64,000 nt of DNA, taken from NCBI RefSeq assembly GCF_031877795.1, contig NC_133943.1, positions 11,277,001 through 11,341,000 on the forward strand, written 5' to 3'. The DNA comes from Strix aluco (taxonomy: Eukaryota; Chordata; Aves; Strigiformes; Strigidae). How positions within the stretch are numbered: position 1 is the stretch's first letter; every line of letters begins with the position of its first letter. Shown piece after piece: positions 1-10,700 of the stretch. The notes under the pieces are model-generated. The model saw nothing but the letters and a program-made list of their open reading frames with translations. It was not told the DNA's origin and did no database searches. Both the position numbers and the translations under genes were made by a program.

Positions 1-1530
1 GCGGGCAGAGAGAGACCATCCTTCTGGCTTCTGCTGCTTGTTCCCACATGACTCAGAGGGACGAATTAGTCCCTGCCTCGCCGGCCACCGCCTGCCCTCT
101 GCCGGGGCCGCCGCTCCGCTTCCCTGACCGTCGGGAAACCCGGACCGGGCTGCCGGGACCGGGCCCTGCCAGCAGCCACTTGCTTGGATCGTCCCGTCAG
201 ACCTCCCCGGGGTCCCCTGCCCGCAGGAGGAGTCAAGGCCGTGTCCCCTAAGAAGTACAGAACGAGGAGATGCAGGCTCATGCAAGATTTTTGTCTCAGA
301 AAAAATGTTTACGTGCTGGTTGCAGAAGTCTCCAGCATGTGCTGTCGATGCTGCTGTATGTACTGCCCCAGCACAGGGCTTGAACGAACAGTAACACACC
401 CCAGTGGATCGCAGTGGGGCAGGGCGTTATGTCAGTTAGATTAATGCATTCCTACCCGGGGTTATCTTCACGTGAAAGGGCAGTGCCTGCACTAGCACGA
501 TGCCAGCAAACTCTGTGCTGGCGTGAGCTGGTCACAAGTGGTGGGGAGAAAGGGCTGCTGGCAGCTGTCAGGCAGGAATGTGATTCCACGGATACTTCCG
601 AGTGCCTGGATGAGTCGTGGGAGGTTTACACCAGACTTCGAGTCAGCCAACACGGACTAGTGACAGTGACGAGGCGTCCAGCCAGAGGGACAGCTTTTCC
701 ATTCCAGCAGGAGAGCACCCATGTGTCTCCACAGAACACAACAGTTGCATGAGACACTTTTGTCAGTGTAAAGCTCAGGCTCTATACACGCTACCATTTT
801 TCCCTCTTCTCTCCTCAAAGCTGCCAGATGGAAAGGGATAGCTTACGCCGCTTCCAAGCTGCTGAATTTTAATCAGGTAGAGGAAGACAATGCGTTGCAC
901 ACAAAACATGGCCATCTTTTTGCTCGTTCAGTAGAATTCAAAGTGAAAGGTGAGGATGTACTTAGGCAGTGCATCTTTGTGGAGGACTGGATTATTACAT
1001 TTATGCACAGCTTGTCCTCCTGCAGTTAAGGTGGGAATATCCTAATGAGTCCAAATCTTCTTCACAATGTGACTAGGAAAGAAAAAAACACTAACACATA
1101 GAATGTGTACCCTGTAGGTTAACAGAGGCCCCCTTGATCCTTCACACAGCAGGGACCAATATCGAGTTAAGCCTTTGGCACTGCCCACCCTTTACTAGCG
1201 GTGTAACAAATGAAATACAGGTCCCAGTGGAAATCCAGGATGATCCCACGCAAATTGATTTTTTTTCTGAATTTACATCAGTGCTGTCGTCACTACACCA
1301 TTGAAAAACACTCTTAAGTCACAACCTGGCAGATATCCTCAGGGCAGTCCGAGAGGACAGGGATCCCAGACCGCCAAGCAGCACACCCAGAGGGGCCCGC
1401 GAGATGCTGAGGTAAACCCGGGGCCCTCTGCCCCAATCACTGCACCTGGGGAGCGGAGGCCTGACCGACTCTGCTCCGGGCAGACCCAGGGAGCAGAGCA
1501 CTGCGTGCTCAGCGTCCTGTGACCGACCTG
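1..1530. other. Upstream flank of BOD1, no gene recognised
   Basis: No open frame here resembles a known protein. Positions about 66-250 are GC-rich with many CpGs and could be a small independent CpG patch, for example the first exon or promoter of a non-coding transcript. From about 250 to 1300 the DNA is ordinary AT-moderate non-coding sequence. GC content rises again from about 1380 toward the BOD1 promoter. Short open frames in the GC-rich parts are expected from base composition alone. Confidence 0.5.
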
Positions 1531-1628
1531 GTGAGCTTATAATAGCACCACAACCACACTGCTCGCCGGGGCAGCCGCGGCCCCAGACAGGCCGCTGGGC
1601 GGGGGAAGGCCGACACGCCTCCCCCCTC

Positions 1629-1653
1629 GAACTACAATTCCCAAGATGCATCG
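1629..1653 (+). promoter_or_regulatory. ZNF143/STAF-type binding motif, plus orientation
   Basis: The string actacaattccca followed by agatgcatcg matches the long promoter motif known for ZNF143 (ACTACAATTCCCAGMATGC type). Such sites are common just upstream of TATA-less vertebrate promoters. It sits about 255-280 bases before the BOD1 start codon and is paired with an inverted copy at 1701-1725. Confidence 0.75.
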
Positions 1654-1667
1654 CAAACGCAAGGAGC

Positions 1668-1677
1668 CCGCCCCTCC
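1668..1677 (-). promoter_or_regulatory. GC box (Sp1/KLF-type)
   Basis: The plus strand reads cccgcccctc, giving the GC-box core on the minus strand. It lies between the two ZNF143-like motifs inside the CpG island, where such boxes are typical. Single GC boxes are common by chance in GC-rich DNA. Confidence 0.45.
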
Positions 1678-1700
1678 GATGCCTTGCTGCGATGCCGTCG

Positions 1701-1725
1701 CGATGCACCCTGGGATTTGTAGTTC
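1701..1725 (-). promoter_or_regulatory. ZNF143/STAF-type binding motif, minus orientation
   Basis: Read on the minus strand, this is a ZNF143-type motif (actacaaatcccagggtgca core). It matches the plus-oriented copy at 1629-1653 at 22 of 25 positions. The two form an inverted repeat with a 47-base spacer, immediately upstream of the probable transcription start. Confidence 0.75.
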
Positions 1726-1906
1726 ACCGAGCCGCCCGGCGGCCCGACGGCTATAACCACTCCTCCTGTGGAGGACTCCCGTTCCCGTGATGCAGCGCGC
1801 CACGGTTACGCAGAATACGGCGCGCCGCCGGCGACGGTCGCGGTGCAGGGGGCCGCGGGCGAGCGGGGCGCAGCCGCTGGCGGGCCCCGGGCGCAGGCCG
1901 TGGGCC

Positions 1907-2137
1907 ATGTCCGATAGTGGCGGCGCCGGCGGGGCCGCCCCGGGCGGGGGAGGCGGCGGAGCAGGCGGCGGAGGGGGCTCGGGTGGCGCGGCCTCCGGCT
2001 CGGGGCCCGGCGCCACCGACCCGGCCTCGCTGCCGCCCGGCGACGCGCAGCTCATCGCCATCATCGTGGAGCAGCTCAAGAGCCGCGGCCTGTTCGACGG
2101 CTTCCGGCGGGACTGCCTGGCCGACGTGGACACCAAG
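1907..2137 (+). CDS. BOD1: BOD1 coding exon 1 (residues 1-77)
   Basis: BOD1 is a small kinetochore- and spindle-associated protein needed for chromosome biorientation. In vertebrates it binds and restrains the PP2A-B56 phosphatase at mitotic kinetochores. The spliced product (exons 1907-2137, 3507-3631, 5463-5661) is 184 residues, against 185 in human as I recall it. This exon gives a glycine-rich low-complexity N-terminus (about residues 5-35), then the conserved SLPPGD at 41-46 and the start of the Shg1-like domain ([16 protein letters not shown], 49-64). The ATG at 1907 is chosen because its product aligns with the start of known BOD1 proteins. It has G at -3 and T at +4, a moderate context. 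An in-frame ATG at 1790 has no stop before 1907 and could add 39 residues. The exon ends in phase 0 before gtagcg, a non-optimal donor. Confidence 0.96.
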
Positions 2138-3506
2138 GTAGCGCCGCTGAACCGGGCGGGCCAGGTCCCGGGCAGCCCCCGGGGATCGCCGGCGGGGCGG
2201 CCGGTGTCTCATCCCCAGGCCGGAGCTGCGGGCACCGTCCCTGGAACCCGGCTACCGCTGCCCGAAAGGGCACCCGCATCCCCTCCCTTCCCTTCTCCCC
2301 GCGGTGTCCCGCACTCGGCACTGGGGGGAGGCCGGCCACGACGGCGTGCAGCAGGTGCAGAGCTGCTCTCTCGATCGGGGGGGTTTCATGCCCCCGCTGC
2401 GACCGGCAGCTGCTCTGGAGGTGATCCTGGCTTGAAGCGATAGCGACATCCCAGAGGAGAAACGGGCCACAGAACAGGCTCAGACTTTCCTTTTCTAGCC
2501 TAGTCCTTATTGGGAAAACTGTCTCCCATAAGAACGCTGCTCCTCTTGAGCATAATTCCCACATTTCCAAAACAAACATTTGGCCTTTCTTTCTTGAGTA
2601 AACGTTCTAAGACTATTGTTTGCAACTAATTTCTTCCTCAGCCACAACATGAGCTCCTGAGCAGTAAAGTTGGGTTGTGCCCAACTGCCCTGTCAAAATT
2701 AAACACTGGTGTTTTGCTTTCCCAAACTTTTATGCTTTCAGCAAGAGTCCTGTTTGGGACCTGCAGTCGTCATTTTAGGCCCCCCCTGCAGGTATCGCAA
2801 AACCAATTCCCGAAGCTGTCAGGTCATCCGCACAGAGCAGCCATAGCTCAGGGCAGATTTGTCAGGATTAGATATATACGCTTCCCAGGACAGAGACTGC
2901 ACCTCTGTTACCAACCCTTTCATTCATCATCCCATATACATATCAAATTCCAAAATGTAAGTGTTGCCACCCTCTTCTCCTTTCCTTGCACAGTACCAGG
3001 ATCTCGATGGTCCTATGTATTTATATGGGTTTCTTAGTTCAATTCCTGTTAACTAGGAATAAGTTTCCACTGATAAAACCTGCATAATTCTTACCTTCTG
3101 GGTTAGTGTCACAGAAGCAAATAATTAAGTTCTTTGTCAGTCACAATATTACTCAGCTGGTTTCCTAGGAATTCTGTGATCAAGGGTTTCCAGACAACAA
3201 GAACGCTACTTAAACAACTCCTGTCTGCACAAGGCAGTTTGCATTTCACTAAGTAATACTATGAAATGACAACAATTTTAAAACCAAGGTATCCAGCTAT
3301 TTGAATTATTATAATAGAACACTGACTGACTGTTCTTTACAATTACCAGTTGTGTTCTTAGGTAAAACAAGCTTACCTTTGTTCAGAAAGTGAAAGGATG
3401 TCACAGTACTGTACGTGACAGAAGATGTACTATGAAGGACTCTGGCGGGGGATTGTTTTGAGATCTTTTTAGCTGTTTAACTAGAATTTTTAAAATTTTT
3501 TTTTAG
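2138..3506 (+). other. BOD1: BOD1 intron 1
   Basis: This 1369-base intron joins codon 77 to codon 78 in phase 0. The donor is gtagcg, weak beyond the GT. The acceptor is an A/T-rich tract ending ttttttttag before the PAYQNL codons. The first 250 bases belong to the CpG island; the rest is ordinary intronic DNA. No repeat or RNA gene was recognised in it. Confidence 0.9.
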
Positions 3507-3631
3507 CCAGCCTATCAAAATTTGAGACAGAAAGTAGACAACTTTGTATCAACCCACCTGGACAAACAGGAATGGAACCCAACAATGAACAAAAACCAGT
3601 TACGAAACGGGCTAAGGCAGAGCGTGATTCA
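3507..3631 (+). CDS. BOD1: BOD1 coding exon 2 (residues 78-118 plus two bases)
   Basis: The exon encodes the core of the conserved domain: PAYQNLRQKVDNFVSTHL followed by DKQEWNPTMNKNQLRNGLRQ. These match vertebrate BOD1 almost residue for residue. The threonine in VSTHL (residue 93 here) aligns with human Thr95, the mitotic phosphorylation site linked to PP2A-B56 inhibition, so this regulatory residue is kept. This domain is related to the Shg1 subunit of the yeast COMPASS complex, a family relationship known from BOD1 and BOD1L. The exon is 125 bases long and leaves a split glutamine codon (CA|G). Its donor gtaagt is perfect. The borders follow from homology plus AG/GT signals. Confidence 0.96.
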
Positions 3632-5462
3632 GTAAGTAAGCAACATTCTATAAAATTTATTTATCAAATAGCATTACCATTATAACTGTCTTACCACCTA
3701 AGTCAAATAAGAACTTGTAGAATTTTTTCACAACACTTTCTGTTGTATTCTCCTGAGTTTCATTACAATAGTTGATGCAGTCTTAAAAGTCTCATCAAAA
3801 TGTTTACGTTACTGGTTTCCATGAGATTTATATTTTCCTGAGTTGAGCAGCATGGTAAAGTACTCATATTTGCTATCTAGCCAAGTTATTGCTGCAAATA
3901 GCCAACACTGTGCCTGCTAGCAAAACTGTACCTGATGTACTGAGCTGAATGACGTTGATCTTTACCTTCAGAAGGGAGAAGAGCCTACATCACTTAAAGA
4001 AAAAATCCTGAAGATGCCAACGCTTGTTTAAGTAGACTCCAGCCACTAGCAGGCAGTAATCACACCGGGCTAGCCCGATTTCAAGCAGCAGAGGGTAGCT
4101 TCTGTATATCTATTTAAGATACTGCATTTCCAGCATGACAGAAAAGCCAGCTTAAACTGTGCTGCTTAGAGATTTAGGTTTAGTATCTCTTGCTGCTAAC
4201 TCACTGCAGTCTGAAGTATGAGCCTTAGCTTGTTTGACTAAAAGTCACAGATAAGAACTTTTACTATAAAGTTGTAGGGAGAGGGGCAGTAGGGAACTGG
4301 ATAATGGCATTTATGCTTCTAAGAAAAGCTATTAGAATATCACACACAGAAGAAACTGTATTTCAGAGCACTTGATAGAACCTGTAAATCATAGTATGTA
4401 ACATTAGTTTAATCTGTAGAGAAGGGGGTGTCACTGTAAGTACAGAATTTCCTGTCCTTACTTGGAGTCCTTGAGACATGTTTGTCACTTAATGCTGCTT
4501 CTTATTCTATGTTACTCTACCACTAGAATGAAGCAGACAATTGAAAAATATTATATCAGAGAGCCTGTAATGAGAAGAATGTAAAGTACTCCCTTTGAGT
4601 AGGCTATTAGTATAAAGAGTAGACGTGCAGTATTAGGGAGTTTGAAGAGTCCTATCACTCCTGTAGTTGCAAGACGGAGCACTGGAGGCTGTCCAGATGT
4701 GTATGTCCTCTGTTGCATGCGTGTATACGTTGCTGTTACCTGGTGGTGACACGATGTGCCATGACCCTGCACCCACTCGCTCACGGCCACCTTAGTCTTG
4801 TGGCTCCTTTTCCACGCGCCAGGCAGAGTCTCAATTTCCTGTCCCCCGCTCCCTTGCAGACATGACTTAAGCCTACTAGACAGCCTGTGCCCCACAATCC
4901 AAGAGTCTGACACAGCCCCTGAAGTAATAAGTCACTTCAATTACTAGTGTTCAGTTCCAGAAACTTTGCTGTGTGCTACATGTGCTTGTTTTTATAATTA
5001 ATACCCATCTGTCTAGACTAACAGTTACAAGCAGTGAGTGACACTCACTGCTTATTAGGGGGCAGGCCTCTTCTCCCTCCAGTCAGCCAAAAAAAAGACT
5101 GTGCTCTCACCTGCCCTCCTTCTCAGAATAGCTTGTAATCCTTGTTTGTGCCAAAATGTGTTTGTTTGCTTTCATTTTGACCTCGTTTCCACATGAGCCC
5201 TATTAAAGTGGCTCTTGTCCAACATGTCATTTAAGTACCTGGGAGACCAGATGTCAGTTGTTAATTCTGTAGGGAGAAGTGAGAGGGGGTGAGGGGAAAT
5301 AGGTGATTGAAACAACTCCCTGTTAGAGATCTACTGAGTGGGCTGCAGTTCTCGCCATGTTAATGCTAATTGCAGTTGACATGAGGGCTCTGGAGAATTA
5401 CTGGAGGAGATTGGGGAGAAGTTTTTCAGAGGAGCTGAATGACTCCCTTGTCTTTGTTCAAG
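3632..5462 (+). other. BOD1: BOD1 intron 2
   Basis: This 1831-base phase-2 intron has donor gtaagt and acceptor ttgttcaag. It contains a perfect 25-base hairpin palindrome at 5029-5053. No nested gene, small RNA or interspersed repeat was recognised. The minus-strand open frame at about 4551-4913 has no protein-like character. Confidence 0.9.
5029..5053. repeat. Perfect inverted repeat with 12-base arms
   Basis: Arm aagcagtgagtg is followed by one base and then its exact reverse complement. In RNA this could fold to a stem only with a tiny or opened loop; in DNA it is a near-perfect palindrome. It lies inside BOD1 intron 2, about 410 bases before exon 3. Confidence 0.85.
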
Positions 5463-5661
5463 GTCAGGAATGCTTGAAGCTGGAGTGGACAGAATTATTT
5501 CTCAGGTGGTGGATCCAAAACTAAACCACATCTTCAGGCCCCAGATAGAGAGGGCAATTCATGAATTTTTGGCTGCACAAAAGAAAGAGGAAAGTGTGCC
5601 AGCTCCTCCTCCAGAGCCTGAGAATAAGGATCCTCCTGCTCCATCTCAGGATGCCTCCTAA
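5463..5661 (+). CDS. BOD1: BOD1 coding exon 3 (residues 119-184, stop)
   Basis: The exon completes the split glutamine, then encodes SGMLEAGVDRIISQVVDPKL and NHIFRPQIERAIHEFLAAQK, the most conserved C-terminal half of the BOD1/Shg1 domain (to about residue 158). The tail is proline-rich and acidic (about 164-181) and ends QDAS before TAA at 5659-5661. Tail length and composition are as in mammalian BOD1. The acceptor at 5461-5462 is required to restore the reading frame (2 + 199 bases). Confidence 0.96.
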
Positions 5662-7765
5662 AGGTCTTGTATCTCTGCACTTACTACTTACGTTTTCCAT
5701 GTACCTCATCTCTGTAGTTTGTATAATGCAAGATAAAGAAGATATTGTATTCTTCCTGGCTTGACAGAGAGAACACTTTGATCATCAGCATGTTGTCAAT
5801 GTCAGACAGTCATCTGAGCTGCTTCCACTTAAGTGCTAAAAATATATTAGGACTGAAGACATAGGTATGATGTAAAACAGCTATCAAGGAACACTGTGGA
5901 CTCTGCCAATGCTGGTTTTGGATCAGGCCAAAAGGCCTTTTATTCCGGTAAAAGCATATCCAGCAGTGATTGACATGGAATTGGCTGGATAGCTTTCAGA
6001 ACAATATCAAACAGATTAAAAATATATATCCTATACTGAAATACAGCTGAAAGCAGAGTGGTGACAAGTTATTGTGCTTTACCATTGGAAGTTTTAGATA
6101 GCTCTTCTTCAGAGCATACACTGGAGTGTTGAATGTTAGTGACTGAAATATTCACTGCTGGAGTAAGGGTAATGTCTCTGGGAGTGAATAACTGTTCATT
6201 CCAAATTGACTGGTTTAAATAGAGCAACCTATATCTTTCCAGCTGAAAGGACTGAGGGTGCCTTTGTTGAAAACAAGTTCATTCTGGCTTTTGTGATTAA
6301 AATAACTCAAGGGGCCTCAGGGGGCTATAATTGCTACTCTGTCTTAACACAAATGACTATGCACCCATCTCCGCTAAGGCCCTGTATCTTAACGCTGATT
6401 TGAATATTGAGGCCTGTGCGCACATTACTGAGGAACCACTATCTTGATGGAAAATTTCAATCTGCAGCTTTGCTGGGGAACTTAAAACCTTACTGCATGA
6501 AAGGAAGTTAATTATGAATTGTTCTATCTGCTAGGGCTTTCTGAAAGCAGAAATTTTCCTTATAATCTACAGCTGATTTATTAAGAAGGAATAAGTACCC
6601 TACAATAGCTGTTCTTATGCTTGGGATGATTAGAGGAATTAGGGTGATTTTTAACTTAAAAGTTAAAGTGCCTGTAGTATCATCGTGAGTTATTTAGTTA
6701 TCTGTGACTTGCAGCCTTAATGCCTTGATAGATATTTGCATTTGTCTAGTTCAAGTAGTTTAAAGTCCATTATAACCTGCAGCTAAGTGCAGCTGTTAAT
6801 TAATATATTCTAATCTATTGTCTATTCAGTGAATTTACTGGTGAAGGTACCATCCTCTAAACTCTCTTTTTTTTTTTTGCAGTGAGTTCCCGATACTAAG
6901 CAGCTGCAGTTGCAAAATACGTGTCCTGTTAGATTGGCAATGGATTACTTGTTCCATTTGGTGCAGGACTGCTGTCTGCCAAAGATGATTAACCTTTATC
7001 AGACCTGTGGGAAGGCACCGAAATCGGTGAAATTCAGATGCACCCGGAGTTCTGCGTGTGGAGGGACAGCCAAAGTGGGAAGATATTTTTGCTATTAACT
7101 GCAATACAGGGAGCAGCATCTATTCTTGTTAGTCATGCCTTCAGGCAAGGGGGTGGGAAGAAAAAGGGAGTTGGCTCTTGTCTGGAGGGAGCAGGGAAAT
7201 GGTTTGGGATGACACTAGTCTTGGGAGCAGGAAGAAAAGAAAGATATGTTGGGGGGTGGGGTAGTCACTTGGAGACCAAGTAAGAGCTGTCAGATTTTCT
7301 TTGATATAAGCCAGACGAGAGGAAGCATCATACACCTCTGCTGCATAACGCAGCATTGAGTGGTAGGTGCCAAGTCAGGTGTAACTCGCTGCACTGCCTG
7401 CTTTAGGAAAGACATTTCCTGTTTAAAACTGGAAAGAACACTTCAGGATCAATTAGATAATTTCTGTTGCATCGCAGGAACATGTTTACAAGTTGGCTAT
7501 GACTATAGCTGATTTAATTCTTATTTGCCAGGTAACTCTGGAAAGCAGAGGGTACCAGAGTAGGTGATCAGTTTGCAACTTGTCTCTTTCAACTTGAAAG
7601 ACTTCTTTCCCGTGAAATTTCTCAGGTGCCTAGTGGAAACTGTCCTATGCTTTCAGCTTGAATGCATGCAGTGTCCTCTGGATGACAGTCAAGTAGAGAA
7701 TGTGATCAAATATTCTGCCAGCAAATGTCCATACCTTTTGCAATAAAAGACTTTCAAAAAAGCAT
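5662..7765 (+). other. BOD1: Probable BOD1 3' untranslated region
   Basis: This AT-rich non-coding sequence follows the stop codon and runs to the first good AATAAA. Weaker ATTAAA hexamers at 6015-6020 and about 6296-6301 could give shorter forms. A strong polypyrimidine tract plus CAG at about 6865-6882 looks like a splice acceptor. The far part might therefore be an alternative terminal exon rather than continuous UTR. Its extent is inferred; no transcript is available here. Confidence 0.5.
7742..7747 (+). terminator. BOD1: Candidate poly(A) signal of BOD1
   Basis: AATAAA is followed about 10-20 bases later by an A-rich/CA cleavage region and then a pyrimidine-rich stretch. It is the first canonical hexamer after the stop codon. 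Later AATAAA hexamers at 9890-9895 and 11768-11773 are alternatives. Confidence 0.5.
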
Positions 7766-10700
7766 CTCTGACTCCTACCTTTTTCAGAATTTAAGGAAAA
7801 ACTACTTTAAAGAAATCCAGGAGTCTTGATTGCTGGAACCCTAAGGGGAGTATGACATTACACAGGTCATAGATTAATCCAGGTTTGACATGGATTGTTA
7901 GTAGAAGTTATCATGAAATAAGATGGATATTAGCATTCCTGTCCATAAAAGGTCTCTCAAAAAATCCAAAGTATCAAACTGAACTGACCTTTCCTCACAT
8001 CATTTATGAGCTATAAATCCTGAGTAAGTTCAGTCTGATGCTAGTGATGGCAAAGGCATGTTCAACCTTGTGAAAACAATGCAAGTCTGGCAATAGGCTA
8101 GAACTACTCCATTTTTTTCCTTTCAGACAGCAGTCTTAGGAAGCTAATAACTGCCTGTGTCATTGAATAACACTTAATGTTTGAAGCCTTGCTATTTATG
8201 GGCTACATACCTCAACTGTAGCCTTACCCATAGACCTTGTACATGAACAGATGCAATTCCAGCTATACTCTACTCCCTTTTCAAACCAGCCAATTTGTAG
8301 GGAAGATTGATGCTGTGGTTTAATCTTGTAGCTAACTTATTTTGCTTAATACCTCCTCTCAACGCAGTTCTGTGCAGAAATAGAGATGACAGAACACCTG
8401 GTATTTTAAACCCTTCACAAGGGAGCTCTGTGAACTTCACCACTGCAGTAAGCTTGCACTCTGCACAGTGCTGTATAGTCCTGCTGATACATGATTCTTC
8501 TGTCAATATTTTTATCCCATTTAAGAGTGTTTATCTAAGAATGGGAACTTATAAATGCCTGTACTTTAGTGATAACTATATTGGCCACAACCTTCCTGAT
8601 ACAGTGTGAAAAATCTGTATTTTGGGATAATCTGGTTGTGTGGCTTGACTCTCACCATCATATAGTTTGTGTTCCTGCTATAAAACAGGACAAGGGGTAT
8701 GTGAGGAAAGGGCTCTCCTGCATGTTGATTTGGTGGTTAAAGACTGCTCTCCAAATCAGTAGTAGGTGTTTTCCCTTAGAGCCTTAAGGGCAGCTCTTGG
8801 CAGGAAAAGATCTGTCTTTTACCTCCTGGTAGGGTGTCTCGACCACTTTTTTGAAACTGAGCCATTTATGCAGGGAAAAAAAAAGTTCAACAGTCTAGAA
8901 AGAGAGCAAGTGAAAAGGATTCTAACAGTGCTTAGACAAATTCTGGATTACAGTAGTAGTAGTTAGGGAGCAGGGACACCAGTTTTAAAAAGCCGTAAGT
9001 AGAGCTGGATTTATTGCAGTGAAGAGGGAATCTGAATCTATGTTTCCTACCTCTGACAAGTGCTTTAACGTACGAGTGAAGGAGAATAGATTGAGGCATG
9101 ATAGGTTTTTAAAAGGTTTTTCCATTGTTCTCTCTTTGTATGTGGTGCTGTGTTAAACTCTGAACACCAACGCTGTGCCACAGCTGTGTGTGTGTAGGGC
9201 TGTGCCTTTAGCTGGTCTCAGCCTATGCACAGTGCATGACTGCAACAACTATGGGAACTTTCAGATCAGAACTGAGGTACTAATGAGATTAGGCAGCCAA
9301 TCCACATTTGGGATCATAGTCTTTAATGTTTGGGCTCTAAAGTCCTTGCTTGGGATCAGAGACTTGGAAGTAACAAGCTTTGGAAGCATACCTTGCATCT
9401 AATGGGACAGTGAGAAAAGCCAGCAAGTCCTTCTCATGACGATGAAATGGTAGTTAGTGCCCTTTGAGTATATACATTTGACCCTGGCAACTGATAGAAA
9501 CAGGATTCCAGCCTTAATAACTCAAAGATGTTATAGAAATCTTCACACCAGAACAAAAGAAGAAGTTTGTACCTACTGTAGAAGTGAAATTGTTCCCTTG
9601 TGTAGTAGGATGTTGGACTAAAGTTAGCATATTAGTTTAGATCACTATGCTGGGTATGTTAAATACAGCCTATAGAGTCTGGTGAGGCAGACAGGTCTAA
9701 GACACTTGGAATAATTCAAGAAGCAATCGGATGCCTTCATGGAGCTGAAGGGTCAGGGCTGTACTTTAGGAGGGTAAGCCTCAGTGGATCAAATGGGTCC
9801 TTCTCACATTCAGGTTGACTGTTCCTGTTTCCTGGACAGTCATTACGTACCTTGGATTTTCTTTCTCAGATGAATACATTCATGCTTTTAATAAATTTCA
9901 AGAGATTATAGCATTTCTTCATCTGATGTACTAATAATGTGAAGGAGCTTTAAAGATTTTCTTCCTCCTTGGCTTTACCTGTCCTGACCCTGTGCATTTG
10001 CTTCTGCCCAGTCACAAGAGACCAGTTGCAGTTTGAAGAAAACACTCAGGGAGTTTAAGTTGCACTATTGGAAAACCAGCCTTTATACTCCATGGCTACT
10101 CTGCCCTATGGAAATGCCAGAGTCCCTGCAGCCTGCAGGAGCCAGCCTGGCTCGGTAGGCAGGTACTAGATTAGGAACTACGAGGTACAAGTTCTCTGCA
10201 GAGTCCTGTTAGTCCACAGTCATGTCTGTGACTAGTTGTTTTACCTGTAAAGTTAAGCTAACTCTACCTTCCTACCTAAGTCCTGGAGTGGGGAGGGAGT
10301 CAGGTGCTGTATTTAGACCCAATACAATGAAAACACAGAATGAAAAGAATGCACACATCAGTATACATACATACTGGTAAGTTGTGATATACTGTACAAG
10401 TTTACATTATAGCTGAAGTCCCACAGAATCATCTTGAAACTCGCATCTTGCTGGCCAGACTAGGGGGTTTAATTGTGCCATTTAGTGTCAGATCATGACT
10501 CCAGAATTAGAAGCAGATGGATTGAACTATGAACCAATGAACCCAGTTTCACAAGCCCTATGAAGGAGATAAAACCACCCAAAACCCCAGACCTATCTAG
10601 TAGGATTGCACTGCCATGCATCAGTCAACCAACCTGGCACTTATTAATCACAGCCAAGTGGCATATAAGGCAGTGCCTGAAATTCTAGCCATTGCTTGGC

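Larger units (their letters stand above)
1560..2380. promoter_or_regulatory. BOD1: CpG-island promoter of BOD1
   Basis: This is the most GC- and CpG-dense stretch of the window and it surrounds the first coding exon. That is the usual arrangement for a housekeeping cell-division gene. No good TATA box is visible; a weak ctataa-like string near 1751 is not convincing. A GC box on the minus strand (Sp1-type, 1668-1677) lies between two inverted ZNF143-like motifs. The island continues through exon 1 into the start of intron 1. The transcription start cannot be placed from sequence alone, but probably lies between about 1725 and 1900. Confidence 0.75.

Noticed and set aside
1537..2136. Minus-strand 199-codon open frame across BOD1 exon 1
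   Set aside because: It is antisense to a GC-rich coding exon where stop codons are rare; composition is low-complexity proline/alanine.
10200..10300. MIR-like 'ttttacctgtaaagttaag' segment
   Set aside because: Too short and diverged to call; kept only as a possibility.
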